Origin: Gigantopelta aegis
Taxonomy: Eukaryota > Mollusca > Gastropoda > Neomphalida > Peltospiridae
Direction: 5' to 3'
DNA: 64,000 bases
Assembly: GCF_016097555.1 (NCBI RefSeq)
Contig: NW_024533092.1
Coordinates: 34,275 to 98,274 of the forward strand
Below the pieces are notes generated by a model. It was not told the origin of the DNA. It saw only the letters and a program-made list of their open reading frames with translations, and did no database searches. This document shows positions 49,706-62,470 of this stretch, piece after piece. The position numbers were made by a program, and so were the translations under genes. Position 1 is the stretch's first letter. Each line of letters starts with the position of its first letter.

Positions 49706-51237
49706 AACCTACTCTGGCTGACTATTGCTGTGACATTGCAGTGGAGATTCTACTAATGGTGCTGATATAATAGTAATGATATCTAATGGAGAAGTCTGCT
49801 ACCAAACTGAAGACCAGCTTGCTTTTGATGCTGTAAAGTTTTGCTACAAAAACTACCTGGTAGGTTGAGCATTAATTAAAAACACATACATGTAATATTT
49901 AAGAATGGAGACTATAGTTCTTTAATACTTTTTTTACAGATATTTATTTCAATTTTCAGAATTCACAACCCATGCAATGCTGACAATGGATTGCTCTCTA
50001 TAATGTATACTGATCCTTTCTATGATGATTGTATACATACTATGGAACAGCTGGGAAGAAAAGATATTCAGTTCCATTGTTAAAGTCTACCAAAGATCGA
50101 AAGAAAAGAAAGTGTCCTCTACTATCAATAGTCATTAAAAAGAGATATTGTGAACAGACGTCTAACTCTTTGTCAGAAATCAATTTCTTCAATCTACTAC
50201 TGTTATATGAAGATGGATCATCTGCTGTGAGAATCATTTGTGAGGTGTCATTGTGGACCAAAGGACTGCTGGTATTTAGATGTAGGCTATAACTATTGAA
50301 CATTTTACTAAACTATTAATAGTAAAGTAGTATGGGGGGATAAGCTAGTAGTAGACAATATAGGCTACTTATTAATTAGGTAGTGTTTAGGTGTATAGCA
50401 ATAGTAACTAGTAATAATTCTTACTGTAATAAATTATAAATGTAGAATTTTTTAGAAAGTACTGGTAAACTTTTGTTTTGTGTAATCTATTTTTTCTGTA
50501 ATCTAGTAATTTTAGTTATAAACTAGTATAAGTATAGAATAGGTATAGATTCATCTTCAGCAAGAATCTACCATTGTTGTCTACCATTGTGTTCTGGGAC
50601 TCTACTATGAAGATTGAAAGAAATTGATTTCTCAATGTAGTTAGATGTACTGTTCACAATATCATTCAATGTTCTGTCTCTACTGTCAAAAATAGTCTAC
50701 AATTATTATCATGTAAGTTTACCGTCTATTATAATGCTCTATGTTAGAAATTATTTTTTTTTTTATAGCATGGGACTATTTTCTACCATGTGGATAGATG
50801 TGTTGTTAGAGACATGGTACATGTCCTCTGCTGTTATGATGTGTTTCTAAAGAGAATCTTTGTGGACAAAAGGACTATGTTCTATTGATGCTGACAACCA
50901 CACAAGTACATGATCATTCCATGGTAAAGAAATGTGAGTAATAATGGATGGGCTAGTGGGTTAAGATAACTGGTAAGATAAGATTACTACATTTCTTTTT
51001 AATAGGTAGTGTTTAGGTGGAGACATTAATAGGTAATCTAGACTGGTTGAATATCTGTCATGCTAATTCTGTACACTGGACACTGATACAAGTTGATGAT
51101 GAGTAGACTGTCACTGGAGTTAGATGCTTTACTATTTTGATGTGATAACCTCTTGTAGGAAGAGAAGCTTCCATGTAATGGAGAAGACAAATGTGAGTTT
51201 GAACTAACTGGTACAATAAGCATTAATTAGAACCTGC
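49706..51237 (+). repeat. Cassette unit 2 (about 1.53 kb), the most readable copy
   Basis: Same structure as units 3 and 4. It contains the best-preserved coding frames of the array, annotated separately at 49742-50292. Confidence 0.9.
49742..50292 (+). CDS. Unrecognised two-exon (or more) protein encoded by cassette unit 2
   Basis: Exon-like block 49742-49859, after GCAG and before GTAGGT, reads GDSTNGADIIVMISNGEV, then CYQTEDQLAFDAVKFCYKNY. Block 49960-50292, after TTTTCAG, reads DNGLLSIMYTDPFYDDCIHT then, across a one-base shift at about 50062 in an A run, RYSVPLLKSTKDRKKRKCPL, RYCEQTSNSLSEINFFNLLL, YEDGSSAVRIICEVSLW, ending VFRCRL and TAA. The join between the two blocks is not in phase as read. 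A further exon-like block lies at about 50770-50935 (HGTIFYHVDRCVVRDMVHVL). I do not recognise the family. Coding is supported by preservation of these frames between units 2 and 4 and by consistent splice signals. Confidence 0.5.
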
Positions 51238-52743
51238 TTTTGGCTGACTATTGCTGTGACATTGCAGTGGAGATTCTACTAATAAAAATGCTGCTGATAT
51301 AATAGTAATGATATCCAATGGAGAAGTCTGCTACCAAACTGAAGAGCTGCTTGCTTTTGATGAAGAACCTGTAACTACCGGTAGTTAAGCATTAATTAAA
51401 AACACATACATGTAATATTTAAGAATGGAGACTATAGTTGTTTAATACTTCTTTTTACAAGATATTTATTTCAATTTCAGAATTCTCAACCCAATGATGA
51501 CAATGGATTGCTCTCTCTATAATGTATACTGATCCTTTCTATGATGATTGTATACATACTATGGAACAGCTGGGAAGAAAAGACACTGTGAAAGAAAAGT
51601 GTCCTCTACTATCAATATCCATTGAAGAGATATTGTGAACAGACGTCTAACTCTTTGTCAGAAATCAATTTCTTCAATCTACTACTGTTATATGAAGATG
51701 GATCATCTGCTGTGAGAATCATTTGTGAGGTGTCATTGTGGACCAAAGGACTGCTGGTATTTAAATGTAGACTATAAACTAATATAGACTAGACTAAACA
51801 TCTTACTAAAACTATTAACAGTAAAGTAGTATGGGGGGATAGAGCTAGTAGTAGACAATATAGGCTACTTATTAATTAGGTAGTGTTTAGGTGTATAGCA
51901 AATAGTAACTAGTAATAATTCTTACTGTAATAAATCAGATCGATCTAGAATTTTTTATAAAGTACTATTAAATTTTTTGTTTGTAATCTTATTTTTTTCT
52001 GTAATCCGGAAAGTAAATTTTTTGTTTTTCTAATCTATTTTTTTCTGTAATCTAGTATTTTTATAAGTATAGAATAGGTATAGAGTCATCTTAAGCAAGA
52101 ATCTACCATTGTTGTCTACCATTGTTCTGGGACTCTACTATGAAGATTGAAAGAAATTGATTTCTCAATGTAGTTAGATGTACTGTTCACAATATCATTC
52201 AATGTTCTGTCTCTACTGTTAAAAATAGTCTACAATTATTATCATGTAAGTTTACCCGTCTATTATAATATGTTAGAAATTAATTTCTTTTATTATAGCA
52301 TGGGACTATTTCTACCATGTGGATAGATGTATTGCTAGAGATATGGTACATGTCCTCTGCTGTATGAGACATTTATGATGTATTTCTAGAGAGATCTTCG
52401 TGGACAAAAGGACTACTGTTCTATTGATGTGACAACCATACAAGTACATGATCATTCCATGTTAAAGAAATGTGAGTAATGTAATAATGGATGGGCTAGT
52501 GGGTTAAGGTAACTGGTAAGATAGATTACTACATTTCTTTTTAATAGGTAGTGTTTAGATGAAGACATTAATAGGTAATCTAGACTGTCTTGCTAATTCT
52601 GTATACTGGACACTTGATACAAGTTGATGACGAGTAGACTGTCACTGGAGTTAGATGTGATAACCTCTTATAGGAAGAGAAGCTTCCAGAGAAGACAATG
52701 TGAGTTTGAACTAACTGGTACAATAAGCATTAATTAGAACCTA
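51238..52743 (+). repeat. Cassette unit 3 (about 1.5 kb)
   Basis: Same element order as unit 2. Relative to it, the first block loses the segment before the donor (ends GAACCTGTAACTACCGG) and the middle block lacks about 28 bases at 51590, so it is probably non-functional. Confidence 0.85.
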
Positions 52744-54299
52744 CTCTGGCTGACTATTGCTGTGACATTGCAGTGGAGATTCTACTAATGGTGCTGATAT
52801 AATAGTAATGATATCTAATGGAGAAGTCTGCTACCAAACTGAAGACCAGCTTGCTTTTGATGCTGTAAAGTTTTGCTACAAAACTACCTGGTAGGTTGAG
52901 CATTAATTAAAAACACATACATGTAATATTTAAGAATGGAGACTATAGTTCTTTATTACTTTTTTTACAGATATTTATTTCAATTTTCAGAATTCACAAC
53001 CCATGCAATGCTGACAATGGATTGCTCTCTATAATGTATACTGATCCTTTCTATGATGATTGTATACATACTATGGAACAGCTGGGAAGAAAAGATATTC
53101 AGTTCCATTGTTAAAGTCTACCAAAGATCGAAAGAAAAGAAAGTGTCCTCTACTATCAATAGTCATTAAAAAGAGATATTGTGAACAGACGTCTAACTCT
53201 TTGTCAGAAATCAATTTCTTCAATCTACTACTGTTATATGAAGAGGATCATCTGCTGTGAGAGTCATTTGTGAGGTGTCATTGTGGACCAAAGGACTGCT
53301 GGTATTTAGATGTAGGCTATAACTAATATAGACTAGACTGAACATTTTACTAAACTATTAATAGTAAAGTAGTATGGGGGGATAGAGTAATCTAGTAGTA
53401 GACAATATAGGGTACTTATTAATTAGGTAGTGTTTAGGTGTATAGCAAATAGTAACTAGTAATAATTCTTACTCTAATAAATTATAAATCTAGAATTTTT
53501 TAGAAAGTACTGGTAAACTTTTTGTTTTGTAATCTATTTTTTCTGTAATCTAGTATTATTTATAAACTAGTATAAGTATAGAATAGGTAGTCATCTTCAG
53601 CAAGAATCTACCATTATTGTCTACCATTGTTCTGGGACTCTACTATGAAGATTGAAAGAAATTGATTTCTCAATGTAGTTAGATGTACTGTTCACAATAT
53701 CATTCAATGTTCTTTCTCTACTGTTAAAAATAGTCTACAATTATTATCATGTAAGTTTACAATCTACTATAATGCTATGTTAAAAATTAATCTCTTTTAT
53801 TTTTTTATAGAATAGGAATATTTTCTACCATGTGTATAGATGTGTTGTTAGAGATATGGTACATGTCCTCTGCTGTTAAGAGACATTTATGAATTTCTAA
53901 AGTGATCTTTGTGGACAAAAGGACTACTGTTCTATTGATGCTGACAACCACAAGAGTACATGATCGCTCCATGGTAAAGAAATGTGAGTAATGTAATATG
54001 GATGGGCTAGTGAGAGCTGGAGATTACTACATTTCTATTTAATAGATAAGTCTTTAGATGGAGGCATTAATAGGTAATCTAGACTGGTTGAATATCTGTC
54101 TTACTAATTCTATACACTGGACAACTTGATGGCAAGTAGACTGTCACTGGAGTTAGATTTAGATGCTTTACCAATTTCCTTTGAAGACAAGCAGACATTT
54201 GATGTGATAACCTCTTGTAGGAAGAGAAGCTTCCATGTAATGGAGAAGACAAATGTGAGTTTGAACTAACTGGTACAATAAGCATTAATTAGAACCTGC
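52744..54299 (+). repeat. Cassette unit 4 (about 1.55 kb)
   Basis: Closest to unit 2: the frame at 53060-53260 repeats the RYSVPLLKSTKDRKKRKC segment exactly. One base is missing at about 53244 (GAAGAGGATC against GAAGATGGATC), which truncates the last frame. Confidence 0.9.
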
Positions 54300-54606
54300 T
54301 TTGGCTGACTATTGCTGTGACATTGCAGTGGAGATTCTACTAATAAAAATGCTGCTGATATAATAGTAATGATATCTAATGGAGAAGTCTGCTACCAAAC
54401 TGAAGACCAGCTTGCTTTTGATGCTGTAAAGTTTTGCTACAAAAACTACCTGGTAGGTTGAACATTAATTAAAAACACATACATGTAATATTTAAGAATG
54501 GAGACTATAGTTCTTTAATACTTTTTTTTACAAGATATTTATTTCAATTTCAGAATTCTCATGACAATGGATTGCTCTCTCTATAATGTATACTGATCCT
54601 TTCTCA
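54300..54606 (+). repeat. Cassette unit 5, left part, interrupted
   Basis: Matches the start of the other units through the first block and into the second (TACTGATCCTTTCT), where it stops abruptly at the inverted minisatellite. The right part resumes, degenerate, at about 55990. Confidence 0.85.
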
Positions 54607-55100
54607 ACCATAACTACTGTATGAAATTGAGAAATCTACCAAGAATATTAGACAAGACAGCCATCGTGCAACTCAACCATAACTACTGTATGAAATTGAG
54701 AAGTCTACCAAGAATATTAGACAAGACAGCCATCGTGCAACTCAATCATAACTACTGTATGAAGTCTACCAAGAATATTAGACAAGACAGCCATCGTGCA
54801 ACTCAATCATAACTACTGTATGAAGTCTACCAAGAATATTAGACAAGACAACCATCATGCAACTCAACCATAACTACTGTATGAAATTGAGAAGTCTACC
54901 AAGAATATTAGACAAGACAACCATCGTACAACTCAACCATAGCTACTGTATGAAATTGAGGAGTCTAACAAGAATATTAGACAAGACAACCATCGTACAA
55001 CTCAACCATAGCTACTGTATGAAATTGAGGAGTCTACCAAAAATATTAGACAAGACAACCATCGTGCAACTCAACCATAACTACTGTATGAAATTGAGAA
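54607..55100 (+). repeat. 69-bp minisatellite, left (forward) arm
   Basis: Seven or so copies of a 69-base unit, ACTGTATGAAATTGAGAAGT through ATCGTGCAACTCAACCATAA. Two copies are 8 bases short. The unit is 23 codons with no stop in one frame, so an open frame (MKLRSLPRILDKTAIVQLNH repeated) arises by periodicity. I do not regard it as a gene. Confidence 0.95.
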
Positions 55101-55230
55101 GTCTACTATGTGAAAGTCTACCATAAAATTGAAAGTACAAAAAAGGATCTTCTGTTCACATATCTATTCAAATGGTCAGAAGATCCTTTTTTGTACTTTC
55201 AATTTTATGGTAGACTTTCACATAGTAGAC
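55101..55230. repeat. Perfect hairpin: two 54-nt arms, 22-nt loop
   Basis: Bases 55101-55154 are the exact reverse complement of 55177-55230, with the loop at 55155-55176. The arms continue outward as the inverted 69-bp minisatellite with slight mismatch, so the whole 54607-55980 interval can fold back on itself. Confidence 0.97.
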
Positions 55231-55980
55231 TCCTCAATTTCATACAGTAGTTATAGTTGAGTTGCACGATGGCTGTCTTGTCTAATATTCCTACAGTAGT
55301 TATGGTTGAGTTGCACGATGGCTGTCTTGTCTAATATTCTTGGTAGACTTCTCAATTTCATACAGTAGTTATGGTTGAGTTGCACGATGGCTGTCTTGTC
55401 TAATATTCTTGGTAGACTTCTCAATTTCATACAGTAGTTATGGTTGAGTTGCACGATGGCTGTCTTGTCTAATATTCTTGGTAGACTTCTCAATTTCATA
55501 CAGTAGTTATGGTTGAGTTGCACGATGGCTGTCTTGTCTAATATTCTTGGTAGACTTCTCAATTTCATACAGTAGCTCAATTTCATACAGTAGCTATGGT
55601 TGAGTTGTACGATGGTTGTCTTGTCTAATATTCTTGGTAGACTTCTCAATTTCATACAGTAGTTATGATTGAGTTGTACGATGGTTGTCTTGTCTAATAT
55701 TCCTGGTAGACTTCTCAATTTCATACAGTAGTTGTCTTGTCTAGTATTCTTGGTAGATTTCTCAATTTCATACAGTAGTTATAGTTGAGTTGCACGATGG
55801 TTGTCTTGTCTAATATTCTTGGTAGATTTCTCAATTTCATACGGTAGTATGATATGAGTTGCACGATGGTTGTCTTGTCTAATATTCCTGGTAGATTTCT
55901 CAATTTCGTACAGTAGTTATAGTTTGGTATACTTCTCAATTTCATACAGTAATTATGTTGCATGATGGTTTGTCTTGTCT
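55231..55980 (-). repeat. 69-bp minisatellite, right (inverted) arm
   Basis: About ten copies of the same unit in reverse orientation, becoming irregular after 55730. The minus strand therefore carries the same open 23-residue periodic frame (55251-55724). Confidence 0.95.
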
Positions 55981-55989
55981 AGTATTCCT

Positions 55990-56330
55990 GGTATCTTTGC
56001 AGACAAAGGACTACTATGTCACTGATGTCCTGCTGTCACAGGATCTATAGTAAGCACACAAGTACATGATGCCTCTGTGGAAAAATGATAAATGTGAGTG
56101 CTAATGTAGTCATGAATGTACTATTGAGCTAGCTGGTATGAGGGGATCTGGTCATGTTTTCTTTTTGTTTAGGTAGAGAGTATTATAGCATCTAAACTGG
56201 TTAATGATCCTTGCTGATTTTGTACTGGACACTGATACAAGTTGATGGTATGAGGACTGTCACTGGAGTTGGACGTTTTACCTGTTATTATGTGAGTGCT
56301 AATGTAAGGTATTGGTAGTTTGAGCATTAA
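55990..56330 (+). pseudogene. Degenerate right end of cassette unit 5
   Basis: The sequence resumes the order of the other units: GACAAAGGACTACT, CACAAGTACATGAT, a GTGAGT donor-like site, then TTGTTTAGGTAGAG, ACTGGACACTGATACAAGTTG and ACTGTCACTGGAGTTGGA. Divergence is much higher than among units 1-4. It suggests an older copy, or faster decay after the insertion of the inverted array. Confidence 0.7.
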
Positions 56331-57502
56331 TTAGACATTATATAATATACATTTTATTTTTTAAGCTGTATTTTTTTCAATTTACAAAAGTCTCAGCCCA
56401 ATCATCTAGTTTGCTCTGATTCCTTATGTTGTATTATGTACTATCTTCTCTTACTTAGGAGTAAGGAACTTACTTGCTCTCTCTGGTTGGTGATATCTGT
56501 GATGATCAACATACATTCTCGTGCTCTTATTGTTGTGAAAAGATTCCTCTTTCTTCTCTTTCAAGAAACCTTCTAATTATAATGGCCACCTGTTATGTGA
56601 CTGATTGTTATTTGTTGCTATCTAGTAGGATTATTTTTATATTTTTAAAATTGACAAAAGATTTCAACTTTATTTACCTTTTCAAGTAACAAAAATATTT
56701 CAACTCATTCAACTTCAAATCAACAAAAGATTTCAACTTGATTCAATATAATATGATCATCGTCATATTACATCTCTTCATGTATACATCCATTCATCTC
56801 CATCCCATCCACTATGACAGTCAATACAATAATGACTTAACATTATTACAGTCTAAATAATGATACTAGCATTATTACAGTCTAAGTAATGACTCGATAC
56901 TACAATACATTATTGCATCTTTTCAATACTTGGAAGTTGTAGGTGGCCTGATATAATATGTGATACAAACAAAAGACGACATTGACCTACAACATAATCA
57001 TTTAACAATTTCTTTAGTCTAAAATGACTTGTTAATATAACATTAGATACACAAATGTTCCTTAGCATGCTCTTTCATCTTCCGTTCCTAAATAACATTT
57101 TTAAACATTAAATGAAGTCTAACCAAATACACCAACTCTATACATGCATACTCATAAACTAGCTGACACACCTCCTTATTAAGATGTAGGATGAAGCCAA
57201 TCAAAACAAATAATGAGATAGCTGAGTGACATCATTGGACACTCATTGATGTACTTAACATTTTGTCTGAGGAGAATGAGCTATCTTGTGTGATCCTGTC
57301 TCTCCAAAGACTTATCATTAATGGTCACAAATATGACAGGGGACTATGGGAGACAACAAGTGTGCAATTAAATCTTTTCTAGAGAAGTATATCAGAGCAA
57401 ATGCTGTTTTTATATTGTTAATAAAAAGAGAAGATGTATATACTGAAAGTGAAAATAAATTGAGTGAGAAGACAAGTAAACTACCAGAACACAAGTCTGT
57501 CT
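56331..57502. other. Intergenic region; no gene seen
   Basis: AT-rich flank between the cassette array and the LRR gene. Frames at 56474-56689 and 57346-57579 are short and unsupported. Confidence 0.5.
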
Positions 57503-60500
57503 TTAATAACTTGATAATTGTCCAAACTTCTTACAATGCTCTTTATGTTGTCTTGATAAGTGTAGTTTCTGCAATGTAGTATTTTCAGTAAGTGATGTGC
57601 ATATTATTGTGATATCATCATCGTTCAGTGAAGTATCATCAAGACATAGTCTTGTCAATGATGTATTTGTGCATATAAGTTCAGCTATTGTACTGGTACT
57701 AACTGAAGTAACCTGATGATTACATCCTATGTTCAACTCAGTCAGTGTTTGGTTTTTACTGAGTCCATCGCAGATATATTGGACATTATTATCAGTGATA
57801 TTACAGAAAGACACTTCTAATATTTTTAATGTTTTATTATTGCATAGCATCTTAGATAAGTGAGTAATATCTTCATCTGTGACAATAACCTTATGTAATA
57901 CTAATTCTTCAAGTGTTGTATTAGTAAAGAGAACATCGCTAACTTGTTTGATACCACCTCTAAATGGACATGTATTCAGTTCTAGTTGCTTCATTGTTTT
58001 ATTAGTTGTTAGTATCTCTGACAATCTTGATACACACATACTGTCCAATGAAGTTTTCTCTATATCAAGTCTCCACACTGTACACATATTAAGATTTTTA
58101 ATTATTACTGCAGCATTTCAGGAGATGATGAAAACAAACGAATTCTCCATTCTTTTCCTGTTTGTTGTTCTTTCATTAAACTATTCATTACATCTTCACA
58201 TTGTTCAATAGTTGGTGAATCAGTATAACAATGTTATCTTCATATTTCCACTCAACAATCCCAGTGTCTCCTGTTATAAAACAATGTTAGTATAGAGTAT
58301 AATACATACATAGTAATATATAGTGTAAAAATAAATGCTACACTTATAATGTCAGTGCCTTAAGTTACAAAATGGAGAAGAGTGTACATGAACCATATGC
58401 CAATATTACCTACACACAGCACTAAAACATGCGCTATGTGCTAGTAATTAATACCTTTATGATCATCATCTTTACTTAGATGTGTCTTTCCTCTTCACTT
58501 TGTATAATATCTGAAGTACTTGTCGATGTATTCAGTTTATCAGTTGCTATCTCATCAAGTTTTTTGACTTAACTCTGGATTGACAGACTTCATCCAAGCA
58601 CTTACTGCTGCTATTCTAGATTGTAGATCTATAATAATATAGCATTAACTGAAGTAACTATAAAATATTATTTCTTACTCTTCATGTTTCCATTAACTGA
58701 CTAATCTTGTCTTCTCTTGCTTTTAATTGCAAAGTCAATGATGTTATTTTCTCCTGGAGTATCTCAATCTCTTCTTGTTTCTCTACTAATACTTTATCAG
58801 TAGCTATATAGAACATAACCATATATGGTATGTACTACTAACAGTACTATAACTCACTTTCTTTTTGCCTGGTTAACTTTTCTATTTCTAATGTCTTTGC
58901 CTTACTCATTTGGACTCAATTTTTAATTTTTTCTCTTAGGTCCGAGTCTGATATCAACTGACTGGACACTGAATAATCTACATAAATATTATCAAAATTA
59001 AGAGTAAAATGGATTTTAGTAAAGAGTAAAATATTTTAGTAAGGAATAAAATATTTAGTATACTAACTAAAAATAAACCTAATTGACTACATTAATAAAA
59101 CTAAAACTAAAGGTTTGCTGCACAAAACCCAAAACTATAAACCCAAAATTTAATTTAATTTTTATAAATTTAATTGTTGACCTTATTGTTTATTGCTTTT
59201 ACCACAAACCTAATAATAATCAACTTCTACTTATAAGAAATTCTATTTATAGCTGCCACTATATCTGTAACTATATATAGCTACTATTTACTACATGATT
59301 ACCTGTATTAATTTTAGTGACTTTAATTTTTCTATCTCTTTCAATTTTTCTTGTAGAATAGCTAAGACAGTTGTCATTTATTTAAACTTGAATATAACTC
59401 ACTTTTGTCATCCTCTGATTGCTCTCTTAGTGAAGCATTTCTTTTTTCAAGATCTTTCACTTTATCTGTGAGACACCTGACCTCCTACATATCAACACAA
59501 CAAATTACCATATTATACTTGTCTTACAAATACTTATCTTTTGTATATACATCCCAAATGGTACAATGACCTATAGTCATTCTAATTAACCCCTTAATTG
59601 AGTGGACAGTCTTACGAGCTTTGACAACAAGCAATCGTACAGATTGAGTGGGAAGGTACAGGCCACAACAATGGAGTTGCCTTCTTTGATGACTTTCACT
59701 GTTACCATTTCTCCAGTCTTTCGAAGGCAGCTGACATAATATTTTGTGATATCGCTTAACATGGACTCATCTGGATCCAATTAAGGGACAAAAAGTGGCA
59801 GTTTCGTCTTTAAGAGGAGAAAACAGTTGTTGTTGCTGAAAGATTTCTTGTAACAGAGACGAACAGAAATAGATTGACAAAATGATCTATATCTTTCTTG
59901 TAAGACTCAATATCGAATTAGCTTCTTTATATTGAATCGTGTCACCACTGCTTCAAGATAGTTGATATCAATTAGTGTACACTTGTCACGAACAATGTCC
60001 AACACATCACGAATACTTTTAGAGTGAGCTAAAGATGGTTTGAGCAAAGAGTCACAATCTTCAAGAAACGTTTTCATATCTTCCAGTGGAGGTGGGTTCT
60101 CTTCAATTTTATTTCTGATCCTGTTAAAGGTAATTCCAATTTTGTTTCTAACAGCAGTAAATTTTGGACTCATACTTCGAGGAATTAAAATTTTTCTTTG
60201 GCTCTACAATAAAAATTTCTAGTAACAGTAAACTCAAACAATGTTCATACCTTGTTGTGAGCTGCTAACAACATCAGATGGACAGTTCCTGAAATAAAAG
60301 CAAGCATCATATTACCACTTTATATTGAAACATACTGTCATTGACATCAGGACCAATGGCTTGAACTTTATCTTTCTTAACAGCTATTGCTGTAAGGATA
60401 TATTCATAGTTTGTAGAATGTCATTCATAGTTCATATACTAACCATAGTCATTAAAAATAGCATCACCAAGTGGTACATTTTCAGTGAATCTCTTAAACA

Positions 60501-62470
60501 CTAGCAATACCTCCAGGCGGTGATGATTGGCATGAACAGCAGACGTATAGCTTTTAACAAGACTGTCCTCTGAGTGGCAGTTGTCCACTGTCCTCTATAT
60601 AAGCTAGGGTTGTATCAGATATTACCCTCCACTTCACATAGATGTTGTGCCACTTTGATAGGATGAAGAAGATATTGAGATAAAGTTCCATAATAATTAC
60701 AGAATATCACTAGCAATATCTTTCCAGAACTCATCTGATCATCTCTTACTACTTCTAGTAAAAAGTTCCTCTTTGTTGTTAGGAAAATTTTGAGCTGGAA
60801 CAGCAAAAAAATATTAAAATACATGAAAATTTTATCACTTACCACATTCACTAAGAAGTTGATGTGCTATTGAACTCATCTCCTCAAATTTGGACAGAGT
60901 TTTAGCTAAAACTTGGAGCTTCCGATGATCTGAAGACACTGCTGTAGATATAGCAGTCAAGAGAGTTGTCTTTTTATCATTCAATGAGGTCTCCAATGTC
61001 TCTACTTCATCCAGGGTTATTTCACTAATATATCTCTCACTATATAATAACTGAGATATTTGAACAGGATAGATCAAAGCCTGTGATAGTGTAGTATAAT
61101 AGTGTTTGTAGAATGCCACTGGCTTTGTTAGGAATCTCTTGTGCTATATTAGTAGACAAAATTTAGTTGATTTTCATAATACATGAATGCTCACTCATTA
61201 TATATCTAATACTCACTGGTGGTACTGGACATACAGCTCTTTCAATGTTATCTCATATTGCTCAGCAAGTGTTATCTCTCCGATAATGCTTTCTTAAACA
61301 CTTTAAACAATTCATTCCTTGAAGCTTGAGAGTTAGTATTTAACCATAACTGGAACATCTTTGTAGTTTTAAATAGGACATCTTTGCTCAGTTCCTCAAT
61401 AGTGTCTAGTTCCTTGATATTCTAACTTTTAACTGTACTCCAACCAAATACCACTTAGTACCAACTCTAATATGTTCACATAACTCATCAAGAGGTGGTG
61501 TCTCACTTAATGTCTCTCAAATGACATAGGTCTGATAGCCTTCTATTAGATCTAAAGACAAATGATGTCTGGAGTTAACTTACATAAGACAATTGATTAG
61601 TTTACAGCTAGTTTAGGGCAAGGCTAAAATTCCTGCATACCTTATAATTACATGTAAGTGAAGTCTGACATTTAATTATGTTATTTATCAGAACCACAGC
61701 TATTTTTATAGGATTCATTATCATCACAATTTCAAGGTAAGACATTCTGTGGAAGTTTCACAATAATAATTGAATGTGAGAAGTAATCATTGACAAATTA
61801 TGGACACAATTATTATAAATAAACTAAAAAATTTCAACATAGTTATTATCTAGTACTTCAGTACTCCAAGTTAGTGACTTTAGGACAGTTGTCAAGATAT
61901 ATGCACATCAAGTTCTACAAATATTCTGACATACTAACAGATAACATTTGACAGACGTGAGATATATCATTAGCAGCAGCAGGAAGTCTACTTTATTATT
62001 ATAATAATGTTTAGAATTTAGGCCTAGGGATGGGGATCAGTTTGATACACAATAGAATATGGACTTATTCCTGTATCTATAGCCATTGCCTACTTTTATA
62101 CTGCTAAATTCCATCACCCATGGCCTATAATATGTGATATTCACTCACTGCAGTGACATAATGTTCTGTCAATGTTGTCTCATATTGCAAAGTTAAACTC
62201 TTGTCCAACAAACTTCCATCTTCAATGTTTCCACAATTTCTCTTCTGGTAGCATGAGGATAGTATCCAACCATAATCATTACATTTTTGACACTTTATAA
62301 GTGACAGTCCTGGGTAACTCTCAATTTCAGTTACTTTCTAACATCCAATTCAAGTTTGATACAAGTCCATCATATACAGTTAGTACTAATAGGAACATAT
62401 TATATAACTCATTACTCAAGGGACATAATATTCCACTAACACACTATTGTTAAATGTATACCTGAAAACA
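57503..62470 (-). CDS. Multi-exon Death / CARD / coiled-coil / leucine-rich-repeat signalling protein
   Basis: A paralogue of the gene at 4724-11142. Reading the minus strand from the right: a degenerate Death-like piece (about 62460-62160); a Death domain (about 61500-61240, LCEHIRVGTKWYLVG, then MFQLWLNTNSQASRNELF); a CARD-like domain (61119-60841, ISQLLYSERYISEITLDEVE); a second CARD-like domain (about 60760-60440, YYGTLSQYLLHPIKVAQHL); the conserved module (60173-59586, IRDVLDIVRDKCTLIDINYL, then VKVIKEGNSIVVACTFPLNL); coiled-coil exons (59500-58700, including ATDKVLVEKQEEIEILQEKI); and five or six ribonuclease-inhibitor-type LRRs (about 58270-57503, NKTLKILEVSFCNIT, NTSLTRLCLDDTSLND, NTTLQKLHLS). 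Unlike NLRs, no NACHT P-loop was found. Several one-base breaks interrupt the frame. The start codon was not identified, and 57503 is the LRR stop. Confidence 0.7.

Noticed and set aside
54621-55724. Repeat protein with 23-residue units (MKLRSLPRILDKT type) on both strands
   Set aside because: A 69-bp unit with no stop keeps the frame open automatically, and the frame appears in both arms because they are inverted. There is no splice context or non-repeat domain.
57346-58211. Plus-strand frames at 57346-57579 and 57879-58211
   Set aside because: The minus strand at 57503-58087 encodes clear LRRs; these frames are antisense to it or short and unsupported.
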